A DNA stretch of 64,000 bases from Pseudomonas parafulva. Lineage in GTDB: Bacteria; Pseudomonadota; Gammaproteobacteria; Pseudomonadales; Pseudomonadaceae. The notes beneath the pieces are model-generated. The model did no database searches, was not told the origin of the DNA, and was given only the letters and a program-made list of their open reading frames with translations. The translations under genes and the position numbers were made by a program. The first letter of the stretch is position 1, and the number at the start of each line of letters is the position of its first letter. The DNA lies in the NCBI RefSeq assembly GCF_000800255.1, contig NZ_CP009747.1:4278001-4342000 (forward strand), given 5' to 3'. Shown piece after piece: positions 33,815 through 49,068 of this stretch.

Positions 33815-35497
33815 ATGGATATTAAACGCACGATCCTGATCGTCGCCCTGGCAATCGTGTCCTATGTGCTGGTCCTCAAGTGGAACCAGGACTATGGCCA
33901 GGCAGCCCTGCCGACTCAGCACACGGCGGCCAACAACGCTGCACCGGCCCTGCCGGATACCGTTGCGGCCAGCAACACTGGCGCCAGCGCCGACGTGCCG
34001 AGCGCCAACGCCGAGGCCAGCCCTGCTGAAATCGCGCCAGTCGCTGTCAGCAAGGACCTGATCCGGGTCAAGACCGACGTCCTGGACCTGGCTATCGACC
34101 CGGTCGGCGGCGACATCGTCCAGTTGACCCTGCCCAAGTACCCACGTCGTCAGGATCATCCGGACATCGCCTTCCAGCTGTTCGATAACGGTGGCGAGCG
34201 CGTCTACCTGGCCCAGAGCGGTCTGACCGGCACCGACGGTCCAGACGCCCGTTCCACCGGCCGTCCGCTGTATGCCGCCGAGCAGAAGAGCTACCAACTG
34301 GCCAACGGTCAGGACCAACTGGTGGTCGACCTCAAGTTCAGCGACAACGGTGTCAACTACATCAAGCGCTTCAGCTTCAAGCGCGGTGAGTACGACCTGA
34401 ATGTCAGCTACCTGATCGACAACCAGAGCGCCGCGCCCTGGACCGGCAACATGTTTGCCCAGCTCAAGCGCGACGCCAGTTCCGATCCGTCGTCGAGCAC
34501 CGCTACCGGCACTGCCACCTACTTGGGCGCCGCCCTGTGGACAAGTTCGGAGCCGTACAAGAAGGTGTCGATGAAGGACATCGACAAAGGCAGTTTGAAA
34601 GAAAATGTGTCGGGCGGCTGGGTCGCCTGGCTGCAGCACTACTTCGTCACCGCGTGGATTCCGGCCAAGTCTGACAACAACGTCGTGCAGACTCGCAAGG
34701 ACAGCCAAGGCAACTACATCATCGGCTACACCGGTCCGGCGCTTAACGTACCTGCCGGTGGCAAGGCTGAGACCAGCGCCATGCTGTATGCCGGTCCGAA
34801 GATCCAGTCCAAGCTCAAAGAGTTGTCCCCAGGCCTGGAACTCACCGTCGACTACGGTTTCCTGTGGTTCATCGCTCAGCCGATCTTCTGGCTGCTGCAA
34901 CATATCCACAGCTTGCTGGGTAACTGGGGCTGGTCGATCATCGTCCTGACCATGCTCATCAAAGGCCTGTTCTTCCCGCTCTCGGCCGCTAGCTATCGCT
35001 CGATGGCGCGCATGCGCGCCGTGGCGCCGAAGCTGGCCCAGCTCAAGGAACGCTTCGGTGACGATCGCCAGAAGATGTCCCAGGCGATGATGGAGCTGTA
35101 CAAGAAAGAGAAGATCAACCCGCTGGGCGGCTGCCTGCCGATCCTGGTGCAGATGCCGGTGTTCCTGGCCCTGTACTGGGTACTGCTGGAAAGCGTCGAG
35201 ATGCGCCAAGCGCCGTGGATGCTGTGGATAACCGACCTGTCGATCAAGGATCCGTTCTTCATCCTGCCGATCATCATGGGCGCGACCATGTTCATCCAGC
35301 AGCGTTTGAACCCGACACCGCCGGATCCGATGCAAGCGAAGGTCATGAAAATGATGCCGATCATCTTCACCTTCTTCTTCCTGTGGTTCCCAGCCGGTCT
35401 GGTGCTGTACTGGGTTGTGAACAACTGCTTGTCCATCACTCAGCAGTGGTACATCACCCGCCGCATCGAGGCAGCGACCAAAAAAGCTGCCGCTTGA
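33815..35497 (+). CDS. yidC: Membrane protein insertase YidC
   Basis: 560 residues. An N-terminal anchor (RTILIVALAIVSYVLVLKW) is followed by a ~300-residue periplasmic domain with an Ala/Pro-rich linker, then the conserved five-helix insertase core from about residue 350. LGNWGWSIIVLTMLIKGLFF, YKKEKINPLGGCLPILVQMP and the conserved Arg in the first core helix region are typical. The start at 33815 follows yidD directly; the frame upstream lies inside yidD and is not conserved. Inserts inner-membrane proteins such as the AtpB and AtpE subunits encoded nearby. Confidence 0.97.
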   Translation: MDIKRTILIVALAIVSYVLVLKWNQDYGQAALPTQHTAANNAAPALPDTVAASNTGASADVPSANAEASPAEIAPVAVSKDLIRVKTDVLDLAIDPVGGDIVQLTLPKYPRRQDHPDIAFQLFDNGGERVYLAQSGLTGTDGPDARSTGRPLYAAEQKSYQLANGQDQLVVDLKFSDNGVNYIKRFSFKRGEYDLNVSYLIDNQSAAPWTGNMFAQLKRDASSDPSSSTATGTATYLGAALWTSSEPYKKVSMKDIDKGSLKENVSGGWVAWLQHYFVTAWIPAKSDNNVVQTRKDSQGNYIIGYTGPALNVPAGGKAETSAMLYAGPKIQSKLKELSPGLELTVDYGFLWFIAQPIFWLLQHIHSLLGNWGWSIIVLTMLIKGLFFPLSAASYRSMARMRAVAPKLAQLKERFGDDRQKMSQAMMELYKKEKINPLGGCLPILVQMPVFLALYWVLLESVEMRQAPWMLWITDLSIKDPFFILPIIMGATMFIQQRLNPTPPDPMQAKVMKMMPIIFTFFFLWFPAGLVLYWVVNNCLSITQQWYITRRIEAATKKAAA

Positions 35498-35522
35498 CGG
35501 GCAGCCCGGTTTGCCTGTGAAT

Positions 35523-35549
35523 AAAAACGCCCCCTAGTGGGGCGTTTTT
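35523..35549. terminator. Intrinsic terminator after yidC
   Basis: AAAAACGCCCC / GGGGCGTTTTT inverted repeat with a short loop (CTAGT region), 25 bp after the yidC stop; T5 tail. Confidence 0.88.
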
Positions 35550-35583
35550 GCTATCTGACGAATTCCTAACAAAGGCCTAGAGC

Positions 35584-36954
35584 ATGAATTCAGTGCGTGA
35601 AACCATTGCTGCCATCGCCACCGCACAGGGCCGCGGTGGTGTGGGTATCGTCCGTCTGTCAGGACCGCTGGCCAGCGAAGCGGGGCGGACCATCACCGGT
35701 CGCACGCTGACGCCGCGTCACGCTCATTACGGCCCTTTCCGTGCACAAGACGGTCTGGTGCTGGACGAGGGCATCGCCCTGTACTTCCCCGGGCCTAATT
35801 CCTTTACCGGAGAGGACGTGCTCGAGCTGCAGGGCCATGGCGGTCCTGTGGTGATGGATATGCTGCTGCAGCGCTGTGTGGAGCTGGGTTGCCGTCTGGC
35901 ACGTCCTGGCGAATTCAGCGAGCGCGCCTTTCTCAACGACAAGCTCGACCTGGCCCAGGCCGAAGCCATCGCCGACCTCATCGAGGCCAGTTCCGCCCAG
36001 GCGGCGCGCAACGCCTTGCGCTCGCTTCAAGGCGCCTTCTCCAAGCGCGTGCATGCGCTCACCGAGTCGTTGATTGCCTTGCGGATCTATGTCGAGGCCG
36101 CCATCGACTTCCCTGAGGAAGAGATCGATTTCCTCGCCGACGGTCATGTGCTAGGGATGCTCGACGCGGTACGCGAAGCGTTATCCACAGTCCAGCGTGA
36201 AGCGGGGCAGGGCGCGTTACTGCGCGATGGCATGACAGTGGTGATCGCAGGTCGGCCCAATGCCGGCAAGTCCAGTCTGCTGAATCAGTTGGCGGGGCGC
36301 GAGGCAGCGATCGTGACCGACATCGCCGGCACGACGCGGGACATCCTGCGCGAACATATCCACATCGACGGAATGCCGCTGCACGTGGTGGACACCGCAG
36401 GTCTGCGCGATACCGAAGACCATGTGGAAAAGATTGGTGTCGAGCGCGCACTCAAGGCCATCGCCGAAGCCGATCGAGTGTTGCTGGTGGTGGATTCCAC
36501 CGCGCCGGAAGCCAACGATCCGTTCGCACTGTGGCCTGAGTTTCTCGATCAACGCCCGAATCCAGCCAAGGTCACGCTGATCCGCAACAAAGCCGATCTG
36601 AGTGGTGAGGCCGTAGGTCTCGTGCAGAGCGAGGATGGACACGTGACCCTTACTCTCAGCGCCAAGGGCGAGTCCAGCGGACTGGATTTGCTGCGCGATC
36701 ATCTCAAGGCCTGCATGGGCTATGAACAGACCGCCGAGAGCAGCTTCAGTGCGCGTCGCCGTCACTTGGATGCGCTGCGTCACGCCAGCGAGCACTTGGA
36801 GCATGGTCGTGCGCAACTGACACTCGCTGGCGCAGGGGAGTTGCTGGCTGAAGACCTGCGCCAGGCCCAACAGGCGCTGGGCGAAATCACTGGAGCATTC
36901 AGCTCGGACGATTTGCTGGGACGGATCTTCTCGAGTTTCTGCATCGGTAAATGA
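35584..36954 (+). CDS. mnmE: tRNA modification GTPase TrmE (MnmE)
   Basis: 456 residues. With MnmG it makes the cmnm5 modification at tRNA wobble U34. An N-terminal formyl-THF-binding domain includes [13 protein letters not shown] and [20 protein letters not shown]. The G domain is inserted near residue 215: [12 protein letters not shown] (G1), TDIAGTTRD (G2), [10 protein letters not shown] (G3) and RNKADL (G4). The C-terminus FSSFCIGK carries the essential Cys of the family. Own gene start after the yidC terminator. Confidence 0.97.
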   Translation: MNSVRETIAAIATAQGRGGVGIVRLSGPLASEAGRTITGRTLTPRHAHYGPFRAQDGLVLDEGIALYFPGPNSFTGEDVLELQGHGGPVVMDMLLQRCVELGCRLARPGEFSERAFLNDKLDLAQAEAIADLIEASSAQAARNALRSLQGAFSKRVHALTESLIALRIYVEAAIDFPEEEIDFLADGHVLGMLDAVREALSTVQREAGQGALLRDGMTVVIAGRPNAGKSSLLNQLAGREAAIVTDIAGTTRDILREHIHIDGMPLHVVDTAGLRDTEDHVEKIGVERALKAIAEADRVLLVVDSTAPEANDPFALWPEFLDQRPNPAKVTLIRNKADLSGEAVGLVQSEDGHVTLTLSAKGESSGLDLLRDHLKACMGYEQTAESSFSARRRHLDALRHASEHLEHGRAQLTLAGAGELLAEDLRQAQQALGEITGAFSSDDLLGRIFSSFCIGK

Positions 36955-36975
36955 CGTAGCGCACCGTCTCACCCA

Positions 36976-37004
36976 AGCCGCTCTGACCCGAGCGGCTTTT
37001 TTTC
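36976..37004 (+). terminator. Intrinsic terminator after trmE
   Basis: AGCCGCTC/GAGCGGCT stem with loop TGACCC and a T7 tail, 22 bp after the trmE stop. Confidence 0.88.
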
Positions 37005-37375
37005 GTCTGTCAAAAGAGGGGACCGTGACCTGCATCGTGGCTGTCCACAGACTGCATGCCGTGCACCTGAGCCCTGTGGAAAACCATCCTTCAGCTCCGT
37101 TGATAACCGGGCTTTTTTTCTGAGGATAAGGCTGCCTGTGCGTAAGTATTCATTTAATCCACAGGTTAAACGGCCTTATCCAAAGCCTTCAGGTGGGGTT
37201 CGGCACAGGGTTTTGGATCCCTGTAAGGCTTGTTAATAAAGGCCTGGAGAGGTTTATCCACAGACAACAGGCTGCATAAGAATAAACATAAAAACAAAGC
37301 TTCTTTAACTTTTTCCTCTTTGATTTCTGTTGTCTGCCATTCATCCACAGCCTGATCAAATTTTGCTCAACCGGT

Positions 37376-37404
37376 TTCAATGGAGCGGGTGAACCCCCTA
37401 TACT
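37376..37404 (+). promoter_or_regulatory. Candidate mnmG promoter
   Basis: TATACT at 37399-37404 is a good -10; TTCAAT 17 bp upstream is a weak -35. About 46 bp before the mnmG start. Confidence 0.45.
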
Positions 37405-37450
37405 TGTCGGCTTACCTTCTCTATTCGCAAAAACAGGCACGAGGTGCGTG

Positions 37451-39339
<1,889 letters not shown>

Positions 39340-39343
<4 letters not shown>

Positions 39344-39990
39344 GTGTCTTGGTCACCCCGCAACACGCCGAAGAGTTGTCCACAGGTGCGCGGCAGCTTG
39401 GTGTCGAACTGAACCAGCAGCAGCACGCCCAGTTGTTGGCCTACCTGGCCCTGTTGATCAAATGGAACAAGGCCTACAACCTGACGGCCGTGCGCGACCC
39501 GGATGAGATGGTGTCGCGCCACTTGCTCGACAGCCTCAGCGTCATGCCGTTTATCCACAGCGACACTCAGCGTTGGCTCGACGTCGGCAGTGGCGGCGGC
39601 ATGCCCGGTATCCCGCTGGCCATCCTGCATCCGCAAAAGCACATCACCGTGCTCGACAGCAATGGCAAGAAGACTCGCTTCCTCACCCAGGTGAAGATGG
39701 AGCTCAAACTCGACAACCTCAACGTTATCCACAGCCGGGTGGAAGAGGTGCAGCCTGAGCAGCCGTTCTGCGGAATCATCTCCCGGGCATTCAGCAGCAT
39801 GGAGAACTTCACGAACTGGACTCGCCACCTCGGCGATGCCAAGACGCAATGGCTTGCAATGAAAGGGCTGCATCCTGCCGATGAACTGGTAGCATTGCCT
39901 GCAGACTTCACAGTGGAAAGCGAGCAGGCCCTGACCGTTCCAGGTTGCCAGGGCCAGCGCCATCTGCTGATACTGCGCCGCAAGGCTTGA
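39340..39990 (+). CDS. rsmG: 16S rRNA (guanine527-N7)-methyltransferase
   Basis: 216 residues. Methylates G527 in the 530 loop of 16S rRNA. SAM-binding [20 protein letters not shown] is near residues 84-103; [21 protein letters not shown] is the conserved N-terminal signature. Starts with TTG overlapping the mnmG stop (TTGA), so it is translationally coupled. The family start [13 protein letters not shown] supports it. Confidence 0.96.
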
Positions 39991-40008
39991 CTGGGAACAC
40001 ACGCAACA

Positions 40009-40800
40009 ATGGCTAAGGTATTCGCAATCGCGAACCAGAAGGGTGGGGTCGGCAAGACCACCACCTGCATCAATCTCGCCGCATCGCTGGCCGCGACCAA
40101 GCGCCGCGTGCTGCTGATCGACCTCGATCCACAGGGCAACGCCACCATGGGCAGCGGTGTGGATAAGCACGAGCTCGAGCAATCGGTGTACGACCTGCTG
40201 ATCGGGGAATGCGACCTGGCCCAGGCCATGCAGTACTCCGAGCACGGCGGTTTCCAACTGCTGCCAGCCAACCGCGACCTGACTGCCGCCGAGGTAGTGC
40301 TGCTGGAAATGCAGATGAAGGAGAGCCGTCTGCGCAACGCGCTGGCGCCGATCCGCGACAACTACGACTTCATTCTCATCGACTGCCCGCCCTCGTTGTC
40401 GATGCTCACGCTCAACGCGTTGGTCGCGTCCGATGGCGTGATCATTCCCATGCAGTGCGAGTACTACGCACTGGAAGGGCTGAGCGACCTTGTGGATAAC
40501 ATCAAGCGCATCGCTGCCCGGTTGAACCCGGAGCTGAAGATTGAGGGCCTGCTGCGCACCATGTACGACCCGCGCCTGAGCCTGAACAATGATGTCTCGG
40601 CGCAGCTCAAGGAACACTTCGGCGATCAGCTCTACGACACGGTGATCCCGCGCAACATCCGCCTGGCCGAGGCGCCGAGCTTCGGCATGCCGGCGCTGGC
40701 CTACGACAAGCAGTCACGCGGAGCGCTCGCCTACCTGGCCTTGGCCGGTGAGTTGGTGCGCCGCCAGCGTCGTCAAACCCGCACTGCACAGACAACTTAA
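40009..40800 (+). CDS. parA: Chromosome partitioning ATPase ParA (Soj)
   Basis: 263 residues. Deviant Walker A KGGVGKTTT begins near residue 11, with LIDLDPQGNATMGSG (A') and FILIDCPPSLSMLTLNALVA (Walker B). Forms the nucleoid-bound gradient that moves ParB-parS complexes apart. 19 bp after rsmG, 9 bp before parB. Confidence 0.97.
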   Translation: MAKVFAIANQKGGVGKTTTCINLAASLAATKRRVLLIDLDPQGNATMGSGVDKHELEQSVYDLLIGECDLAQAMQYSEHGGFQLLPANRDLTAAEVVLLEMQMKESRLRNALAPIRDNYDFILIDCPPSLSMLTLNALVASDGVIIPMQCEYYALEGLSDLVDNIKRIAARLNPELKIEGLLRTMYDPRLSLNNDVSAQLKEHFGDQLYDTVIPRNIRLAEAPSFGMPALAYDKQSRGALAYLALAGELVRRQRRQTRTAQTT

Positions 40801-40809
40801 GGAATCCGC

Positions 40810-41682
40810 ATGGCCATCAAGAAACGCGGTCTCGGACGTGGGTTGGATGCACTGCTCAGCGGTCCATCCGTCAGCGCGCTCGAAGAGCAGGCGGTCAAGG
40901 TCGATCAGAAGGAGCTGCAGCGCCTGCCGGTCGAGCTGATTCAGCGCGGCAAGTATCAGCCGCGCCGCGACATGGACCCAGAAGCGCTGGAAGAGCTGGC
41001 GCACTCGATCCGCAATCATGGCGTGATGCAGCCCATCGTGGTGCGCCCGATCGGTGAAGGCCGCTACGAGATCATCGCCGGTGAGCGTCGCTGGCGCGCC
41101 ACCCAGCAGGCCGGTCTGGACAGCATTCCGGCCATGGTCCGCGAAGTACCGGACGAAGCCGCCATCGCCATGGCGCTGATCGAGAACATCCAGCGCGAAG
41201 ACCTCAACCCGCTGGAAGAAGCCATGGCATTGCAGCGTCTGCAGCAGGAGTTCGAGCTGACCCAGCAGCAGGTGGCCGATGCGGTCGGTAAGTCGCGGGT
41301 GACCGTCGCCAACCTGTTGCGCCTGATCACCCTGCCCGAAGCGATCAAGACCATGCTCGCCCATGGCGACTTGGAAATGGGTCATGCCCGTGCGCTGCTC
41401 GGCCTGGAGGAGAATCGTCAGGAGGAGGGGGCGCGACATGTTGTCGCACGCGGCCTTACCGTGCGCCAAACCGAGGCACTGGTTCGTCAGTGGTTGAACG
41501 GTAAACCTGAGCCGGTGCAATCGGATAAATCTGATCCGGACATAGCCCGCCTGGAACAGCGTCTGGCCGAGCGCCTGGGCTCTTCGGTGCAGATTCGCCA
41601 TGGAAACAAGGGCAAAGGCCAGTTGGTCATCCGCTACAACTCGCTCGACGAGCTTCAGGGCGTACTTGCCCACATCCGCTGA
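40810..41682 (+). CDS. parB: Chromosome partitioning protein ParB (Spo0J)
   Basis: 290 residues. The N-terminal CTPase fold includes LPVELIQRGKYQPRRDMDPE and the arginine patch GERRWRATQQAG. The central HTH domain QQVADAVGKSRVTVANLLRL binds parS; the C-terminal ~50 residues dimerise. N-terminus KKRGLGRGLDALL is the ParA-stimulating motif. Its binding sites are present in the window at gyrB-recF. Confidence 0.97.
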   Translation: MAIKKRGLGRGLDALLSGPSVSALEEQAVKVDQKELQRLPVELIQRGKYQPRRDMDPEALEELAHSIRNHGVMQPIVVRPIGEGRYEIIAGERRWRATQQAGLDSIPAMVREVPDEAAIAMALIENIQREDLNPLEEAMALQRLQQEFELTQQQVADAVGKSRVTVANLLRLITLPEAIKTMLAHGDLEMGHARALLGLEENRQEEGARHVVARGLTVRQTEALVRQWLNGKPEPVQSDKSDPDIARLEQRLAERLGSSVQIRHGNKGKGQLVIRYNSLDELQGVLAHIR

Positions 41683-41727
41683 AACAATTCCCGTTGTAGC
41701 GCGCAGTCGGAAATCACTACCCGATAG

Positions 41728-41756
41728 TTGAATAGGGGGGCATCCACCCCTATACT
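41728..41756 (+). promoter_or_regulatory. Sigma-70 promoter of the atp operon
   Basis: TTGAAT (41728-41733), 17-bp spacer, TATACT (41751-41756), 75 bp before atpI. Confidence 0.7.
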
Positions 41757-41831
41757 CTGCGCGCATTTTGTCGGCACAAATTATGCCAAGTCATCGCTGA
41801 CGAGGCGGTCGACTTTCGAGGAGCAGTAGCG

Positions 41832-43125
<1,294 letters not shown>

Positions 43126-43252
43126 GACCGCCTGGCGTGTCTGATAGCCTTGTCCGCCGGTTCGGGGGCAGGGCTGAAAAAGTCCGCAAGGGCCGTTGTT
43201 TCAACGATTTGTTTTACCGCTTCAAACTAAAAACCTAACCAATACGACGTAA

Positions 43253-43525
<273 letters not shown>

Positions 43526-43582
43526 TCACTCGTTCCTACGAGTTGATTGGTGTGATGGACAAAGACCGAGCGAGGTGTTGGC

Positions 43583-44053
43583 GTGAACATTAATGCAACC
43601 CTGATTGGCCAATCCGTTGCTTTTCTGATTTTTGTGCTGTTCTGCATGAAGTACGTATGGCCTCCGGTCATCACTGCTCTGCACGAGCGCCAGAAGAAGA
43701 TTGCAGACGGCTTGGACGCTGCCAACCGCGCAGCTCGCGACCTGGAGCTGGCCCAAGAGAAAGCGGGTCAGCAACTGCGTGAAGCGAAAGCACAGGCAGC
43801 CGAAATCATTGAGCAAAGCAAGAAACGCGCTGCTCAGCTTGTCGAGGAAGCCCGTGATCAGGCCCGCGTCGAAGCTGACCGTGTGAAGGCTCAGGCTCAG
43901 GCCGAGATCGAACAGGAACTGAACAGCGTCAAAGACGCCCTGCGTGCCCAAGTGGGTGCCCTGGCCGTTGGCGGTGCTGAAAAGATCCTTGGCGCCACAA
44001 TCGATCAAAACGCGCATGCGGAGCTGGTTAACAAACTGGCCGCTGAAATTTAA
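43583..44053 (+). CDS. atpF: ATP synthase F0 subunit b
   Basis: 156 residues. One N-terminal membrane helix ([20 protein letters not shown]) followed by a long Ala/Glu/Lys-rich coiled coil forming the peripheral stalk dimer. GTG start at 43583 with GCGAGGTG upstream. 12 bp before atpH. Confidence 0.97.
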   Translation: MNINATLIGQSVAFLIFVLFCMKYVWPPVITALHERQKKIADGLDAANRAARDLELAQEKAGQQLREAKAQAAEIIEQSKKRAAQLVEEARDQARVEADRVKAQAQAEIEQELNSVKDALRAQVGALAVGGAEKILGATIDQNAHAELVNKLAAEI

Positions 44054-44065
44054 GCGAGGGCGATC

Positions 44066-44602
44066 ATGGCAGAACTGACCACGTTGGCCCGACCTTACGC
44101 TAAGGCTGCCTTCGAGCATGCCCAGGCCCATCAGCAACTGGCCAATTGGTCAGCCATGCTCGGCCTGGCTGCTGCGGTGTCGCAAGACGACACCATGCAG
44201 CGCCTGCTCAAGGCCCCGCAACTGACTAGCGCAGACAAGGCCGCCGCATTCATTGAAGTGTGCGGTGACAAGTTCGATGCACAGGCACAGAATTTCATTC
44301 ATGTTGCCGCGGAAAACGACCGTCTCCTGCTTCTGCCGGAGATTGCCGCCCTGTTCGACCTGTACAAGGCCGAGCAGGAGAAATCCGTGGACGTGGAAGT
44401 CACCAGTGCTTTTGCGTTGAACCAAGAACAGCAAGACAAACTCGCCAAGGTTCTCAGTGCACGGCTCAGCCGGGAAGTGCGCCTGCACGCGTCGGAGGAT
44501 GCCAGCCTGATCGGCGGCGTCGTCATCCGCGCCGGCGACCTGGTAATCGATGGCTCTGTTCGCGGCAAAATCGCGAAACTGGCCGAAGCATTGAAATCTT
44601 GA
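44066..44602 (+). CDS. atpH: ATP synthase F1 subunit delta
   Basis: 178 residues. Connects the F1 head to the b stalk. N-terminal helical bundle [19 protein letters not shown]; the C-terminal signature [20 protein letters not shown] is diagnostic of the delta/OSCP family. Lies between atpF and atpA as usual. Confidence 0.97.
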   Translation: MAELTTLARPYAKAAFEHAQAHQQLANWSAMLGLAAAVSQDDTMQRLLKAPQLTSADKAAAFIEVCGDKFDAQAQNFIHVAAENDRLLLLPEIAALFDLYKAEQEKSVDVEVTSAFALNQEQQDKLAKVLSARLSREVRLHASEDASLIGGVVIRAGDLVIDGSVRGKIAKLAEALKS

Positions 44603-44623
44603 GTTTGAAGGGGCAGCAGAGCA

Positions 44624-46168
44624 ATGCAGCAACTCAATCCTTCCGAAATTAGTGAAATCATCAAGGGTCGCATCGAGAAACTCGATGTCGGCTCCCAAGC
44701 CCGCAACGAAGGTACCGTCGTCAGCGTTTCCGACGGTATCGTTCGCATTCACGGTCTGGCCGACGTCATGTACGGCGAAATGATCGAGTTCCCGGGCGGC
44801 GTCTACGGTATGGCACTGAACCTGGAGCAAGACTCCGTGGGTGCGGTGGTACTGGGCGCTTACACCTCCCTCGCCGAAGGCATGTCCGCCAAGTGCACCG
44901 GCCGCATCCTGGAAGTTCCTGTTGGTAAGGAACTGCTGGGTCGCGTGGTCGATGCCCTGGGCAACCCGATCGACGGCAAAGGTCCGCTGAACAACACCGA
45001 GACCGACGCGGTCGAGAAAGTGGCTCCAGGCGTGATCTGGCGTAAGTCGGTCGACCAGCCTGTGCAGACTGGCTACAAGTCGGTCGACGCCATGATCCCG
45101 GTTGGCCGTGGCCAGCGCGAGCTGATCATCGGTGACCGTCAGATCGGTAAGACCGCCATGGCGGTCGACGCGATCATCAACCAGAAAGACAGCGGCATCT
45201 TCTGCGTCTACGTGGCCGTCGGCCAGAAGCAGTCGACCATCGCCAACGTCGTGCGCAAGCTGGAAGAAGCCGGCGCCCTGGCCAACACCATCGTGGTTGC
45301 CGCCAGCGCCTCGGAATCCGCCGCACTGCAGTTCCTGGCACCTTACGCCGGCTGCACCATGGGCGAGTTCTTCCGTGACCGCGGCGAAGACGCTCTGATC
45401 GTCTACGATGACCTGTCCAAGCAGGCCGTTGCCTACCGTCAGATCTCCCTGCTGCTGCGCCGTCCGCCAGGACGTGAAGCGTACCCAGGCGACGTGTTCT
45501 ATCTCCACTCCCGTCTGCTGGAGCGTGCTTCGCGCGTTTCGGAAGAGTACGTCGAGAAGTTCACCAATGGCGCAGTCACCGGCAAGACCGGCTCGCTGAC
45601 CGCCCTGCCGATCATCGAAACCCAGGCTGGCGACGTTTCCGCGTTCGTTCCGACCAACGTGATTTCCATCACCGACGGTCAGATCTTCCTGGAATCGGCC
45701 ATGTTCAACTCGGGCATCCGCCCTGCAGTGAACGCCGGTGTTTCGGTATCGCGCGTCGGTGGTGCCGCTCAGACCAAGATCATCAAGAAGCTGTCCGGCG
45801 GTATCCGTACCGCGCTGGCTCAGTACCGTGAACTGGCGGCCTTCGCCCAGTTCGCGTCCGATCTGGACGAAGCGACCCGCAAGCAGCTGGAACACGGTCA
45901 GCGCGTCACCGAGCTGATGAAGCAGAAGCAGTATGCGCCGATGTCGATCGCCGACATGGCTCTGTCGCTGTATGCCGCCGAGCGTGGTTTCCTGACCGAC
46001 GTAGAAGTCTCCAAGGTCGGCAGCTTCGAGCAAGCGCTGATCGCCTACTTCCACCGCGATCACGCCGAGCTGTTGGCCAAGATCAACGTGAAAGGTGACT
46101 TCAACGACGAAATCGACGCTGGCATGAAAGCCGGTATCGAGAAGTTCAAGGCCACCCAGACCTGGTAA
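44624..46168 (+). CDS. atpA: ATP synthase F1 subunit alpha
   Basis: 514 residues. Walker [14 protein letters not shown] near residue 170; the family signature around [19 protein letters not shown] includes the arginine finger region. Non-catalytic nucleotide-binding subunit of the alpha3beta3 hexamer. A 9-bp GC-rich hairpin follows its stop before atpG. Confidence 0.98.
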   Translation: MQQLNPSEISEIIKGRIEKLDVGSQARNEGTVVSVSDGIVRIHGLADVMYGEMIEFPGGVYGMALNLEQDSVGAVVLGAYTSLAEGMSAKCTGRILEVPVGKELLGRVVDALGNPIDGKGPLNNTETDAVEKVAPGVIWRKSVDQPVQTGYKSVDAMIPVGRGQRELIIGDRQIGKTAMAVDAIINQKDSGIFCVYVAVGQKQSTIANVVRKLEEAGALANTIVVAASASESAALQFLAPYAGCTMGEFFRDRGEDALIVYDDLSKQAVAYRQISLLLRRPPGREAYPGDVFYLHSRLLERASRVSEEYVEKFTNGAVTGKTGSLTALPIIETQAGDVSAFVPTNVISITDGQIFLESAMFNSGIRPAVNAGVSVSRVGGAAQTKIIKKLSGGIRTALAQYRELAAFAQFASDLDEATRKQLEHGQRVTELMKQKQYAPMSIADMALSLYAAERGFLTDVEVSKVGSFEQALIAYFHRDHAELLAKINVKGDFNDEIDAGMKAGIEKFKATQTW

Positions 46169-46173
46169 GCCGC

Positions 46174-46196
46174 AGCGGGGGCTTCTGGCCCCCGCT
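46174..46196 (+). other. Intra-operon hairpin between atpA and atpG
   Basis: AGCGGGGGC/GCCCCCGCT, 9-bp stem, loop TTCTG, starting 6 bp after the atpA stop. No T-run, so more likely an mRNA-stability or pausing element than a terminator. Confidence 0.55.
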
Positions 46197-46217
46197 TGCT
46201 AACCTGATAGGTGATAC

Positions 46218-47078
46218 ATGGCAGGCGCAAAAGAGATTCGCAGTAAGATTGCGAGCATCAAAAGCACGCAAAAAATTACCAGCGCCATGGAGAAAGTGGC
46301 GGTCAGCAAAATGCGCAAGGCACAACTGCGCATGGCTGCTAGCCGTCCTTACGCGGAGCGTATCCGCCAGGTGATCGGTCATCTGGCCAACGCCAACCCG
46401 GAATACCGTCACCCGTTCATGATCGAGCGCCCTGTAAAGCGCGTCGGTTATATCGTGGTGAGCAGTGACCGTGGTCTGTGCGGTGGCTTGAACACCAACC
46501 TGTTCAAGGCCCTGGTCAAGGACATGAACGAAAACCGCGAACAGGGCGTGGAAATCGACCTGTGCGTGATCGGCAGCAAAGGTGCGACTTTCTTCCGCAT
46601 CTTTGGCGGCAACGTCGTAGCCGCGATCAGCCACTTGGGCGAAGAGCCATCGATCAACGATCTGATCGGCTCCGTCAAAGTGATGCTGGACGCCTACCTC
46701 GACGGCCGTATCGATCGCCTCTCGGTGGTTTCGAACAAGTTCATCAACACCATGACCCAAAAACCGACGGTCGAGCAGTTGGTACCGTTGGTGGCAACCC
46801 CGGATCAGGAACTCAAGCACCACTGGGACTACCTGTACGAACCCGACGCAAAAGAGCTGCTGGACGGCTTGATGGTGCGTTACGTGGAGTCGCAGGTGTA
46901 CCAGGCGGTGGTCGAGAACAACGCTGCTGAACAAGCGGCCCGGATGATCGCCATGAAGAACGCCACAGACAACGCCGGTGACCTGATCAGCGAACTCCAG
47001 CTGATCTACAACAAGGCGCGTCAGGCTGCGATCACCCAGGAGATCTCGGAAATCGTCGGCGGCGCTGCCGCGGTTTAA
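46218..47078 (+). CDS. atpG: ATP synthase F1 subunit gamma
   Basis: 286 residues. Central rotor shaft. N-terminal coiled-coil helix [20 protein letters not shown] and the C-terminal signature [20 protein letters not shown], with [20 protein letters not shown] forming the second coiled-coil helix. Full length. Confidence 0.98.
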   Translation: MAGAKEIRSKIASIKSTQKITSAMEKVAVSKMRKAQLRMAASRPYAERIRQVIGHLANANPEYRHPFMIERPVKRVGYIVVSSDRGLCGGLNTNLFKALVKDMNENREQGVEIDLCVIGSKGATFFRIFGGNVVAAISHLGEEPSINDLIGSVKVMLDAYLDGRIDRLSVVSNKFINTMTQKPTVEQLVPLVATPDQELKHHWDYLYEPDAKELLDGLMVRYVESQVYQAVVENNAAEQAARMIAMKNATDNAGDLISELQLIYNKARQAAITQEISEIVGGAAAV

Positions 47079-48482
<1,404 letters not shown>

Positions 48483-48487
48483 TCCCG

Positions 48488-48505
48488 GCGCCCCGCAAGG
48501 GGCGC
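48488..48505 (+). other. Intra-operon hairpin between atpD and atpC
   Basis: GCGCCCC/GGGGCGC with GCAA loop, a GNRA-type tetraloop, 5 bp after the atpD stop. No T-run. Confidence 0.55.
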
Positions 48506-48526
48506 TAATCAGGTTGAGGCAAGCAG

Positions 48527-48946
48527 ATGGCTATGACAGTCCATTGCGATATCGTCAGCGCGGAAGGGGAGATCTTCTCCGGTCTGGTCGAGATGGTAGT
48601 AGCGCACGGTAACTTGGGCGATCTGGGTATCGCGCCAGGCCATGCGCCGCTGATCACCAATCTCAAGCCGGGTCCGATTACGCTGACCAAGCAGGGTGGC
48701 ACTCAAGAGGTGTACTACATCTCCGGTGGCTTCCTCGAAGTGCAGCCGAACATGGTCAAGGTTCTCGCCGACACCGTGCAACGCGCTGCCGACCTGGACG
48801 AAGCTCAGGCTCAGGAAGCCCTCAAGGCTGCCGAGAACGCGCTGAACACCAAAGGCTCGGACTTCGACTACGGCGCTGCCGCCGCACGTCTGGCCGAGGC
48901 TGCGGCTCAGCTGCGCACTGTCCAGCAAATGCGCAGAGGCAAGTGA
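48527..48946 (+). CDS. atpC: ATP synthase F1 subunit epsilon
   Basis: 139 residues. N-terminal beta-sandwich [20 protein letters not shown] with [17 protein letters not shown], and a C-terminal two-helix inhibitory domain. Last gene of the atp operon, followed by a clear terminator. Confidence 0.97.
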   Translation: MAMTVHCDIVSAEGEIFSGLVEMVVAHGNLGDLGIAPGHAPLITNLKPGPITLTKQGGTQEVYYISGGFLEVQPNMVKVLADTVQRAADLDEAQAQEALKAAENALNTKGSDFDYGAAAARLAEAAAQLRTVQQMRRGK

Positions 48947-48983
48947 TCCGGTCCTGCCGGTGATCTGCGTTGCGATTGAGTTA

Positions 48984-49010
48984 AAGGGTAGCCTCGGCTA
49001 CCCTTTTTCT
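48984..49010 (+). terminator. Intrinsic terminator of the atp operon
   Basis: AAAGGGTAGC/GCTACCCTTT stem, CTCG loop, T-rich tail (TTTTTCTTTT), about 38 bp after atpC. Confidence 0.9.
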
Positions 49011-49068
49011 TTTCCCGAATTTCCCCCCTCGGTCACATCCCTGACCGCCCAGGATTGGTAGCCAGTCA

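Larger units (their letters stand above)
36955..37450. other. DnaA-box-rich AT-rich interval between trmE and mnmG
   Basis: 496 bp with no gene. After the trmE terminator it contains a perfect DnaA box (37254-37262) and near-matches: TAATCCACA (37155-37163), TTATCCAAA (37176-37184), TCATCCACA (37341-37349), CTGTCCACA (37041-37049) and TTTTCCACA (37075-37083, minus strand). An A/T-rich tract covers about 37270-37330. It resembles a second DnaA-binding region 4.5 kb from oriC. The mnmG promoter lies at its right end. Confidence 0.6.

Noticed and set aside
44150..46063. A 637-codon open frame antisense to atpH-atpA
   Set aside because: Shadow of the atp genes; no ribosome-binding site and composition typical of antisense frames.
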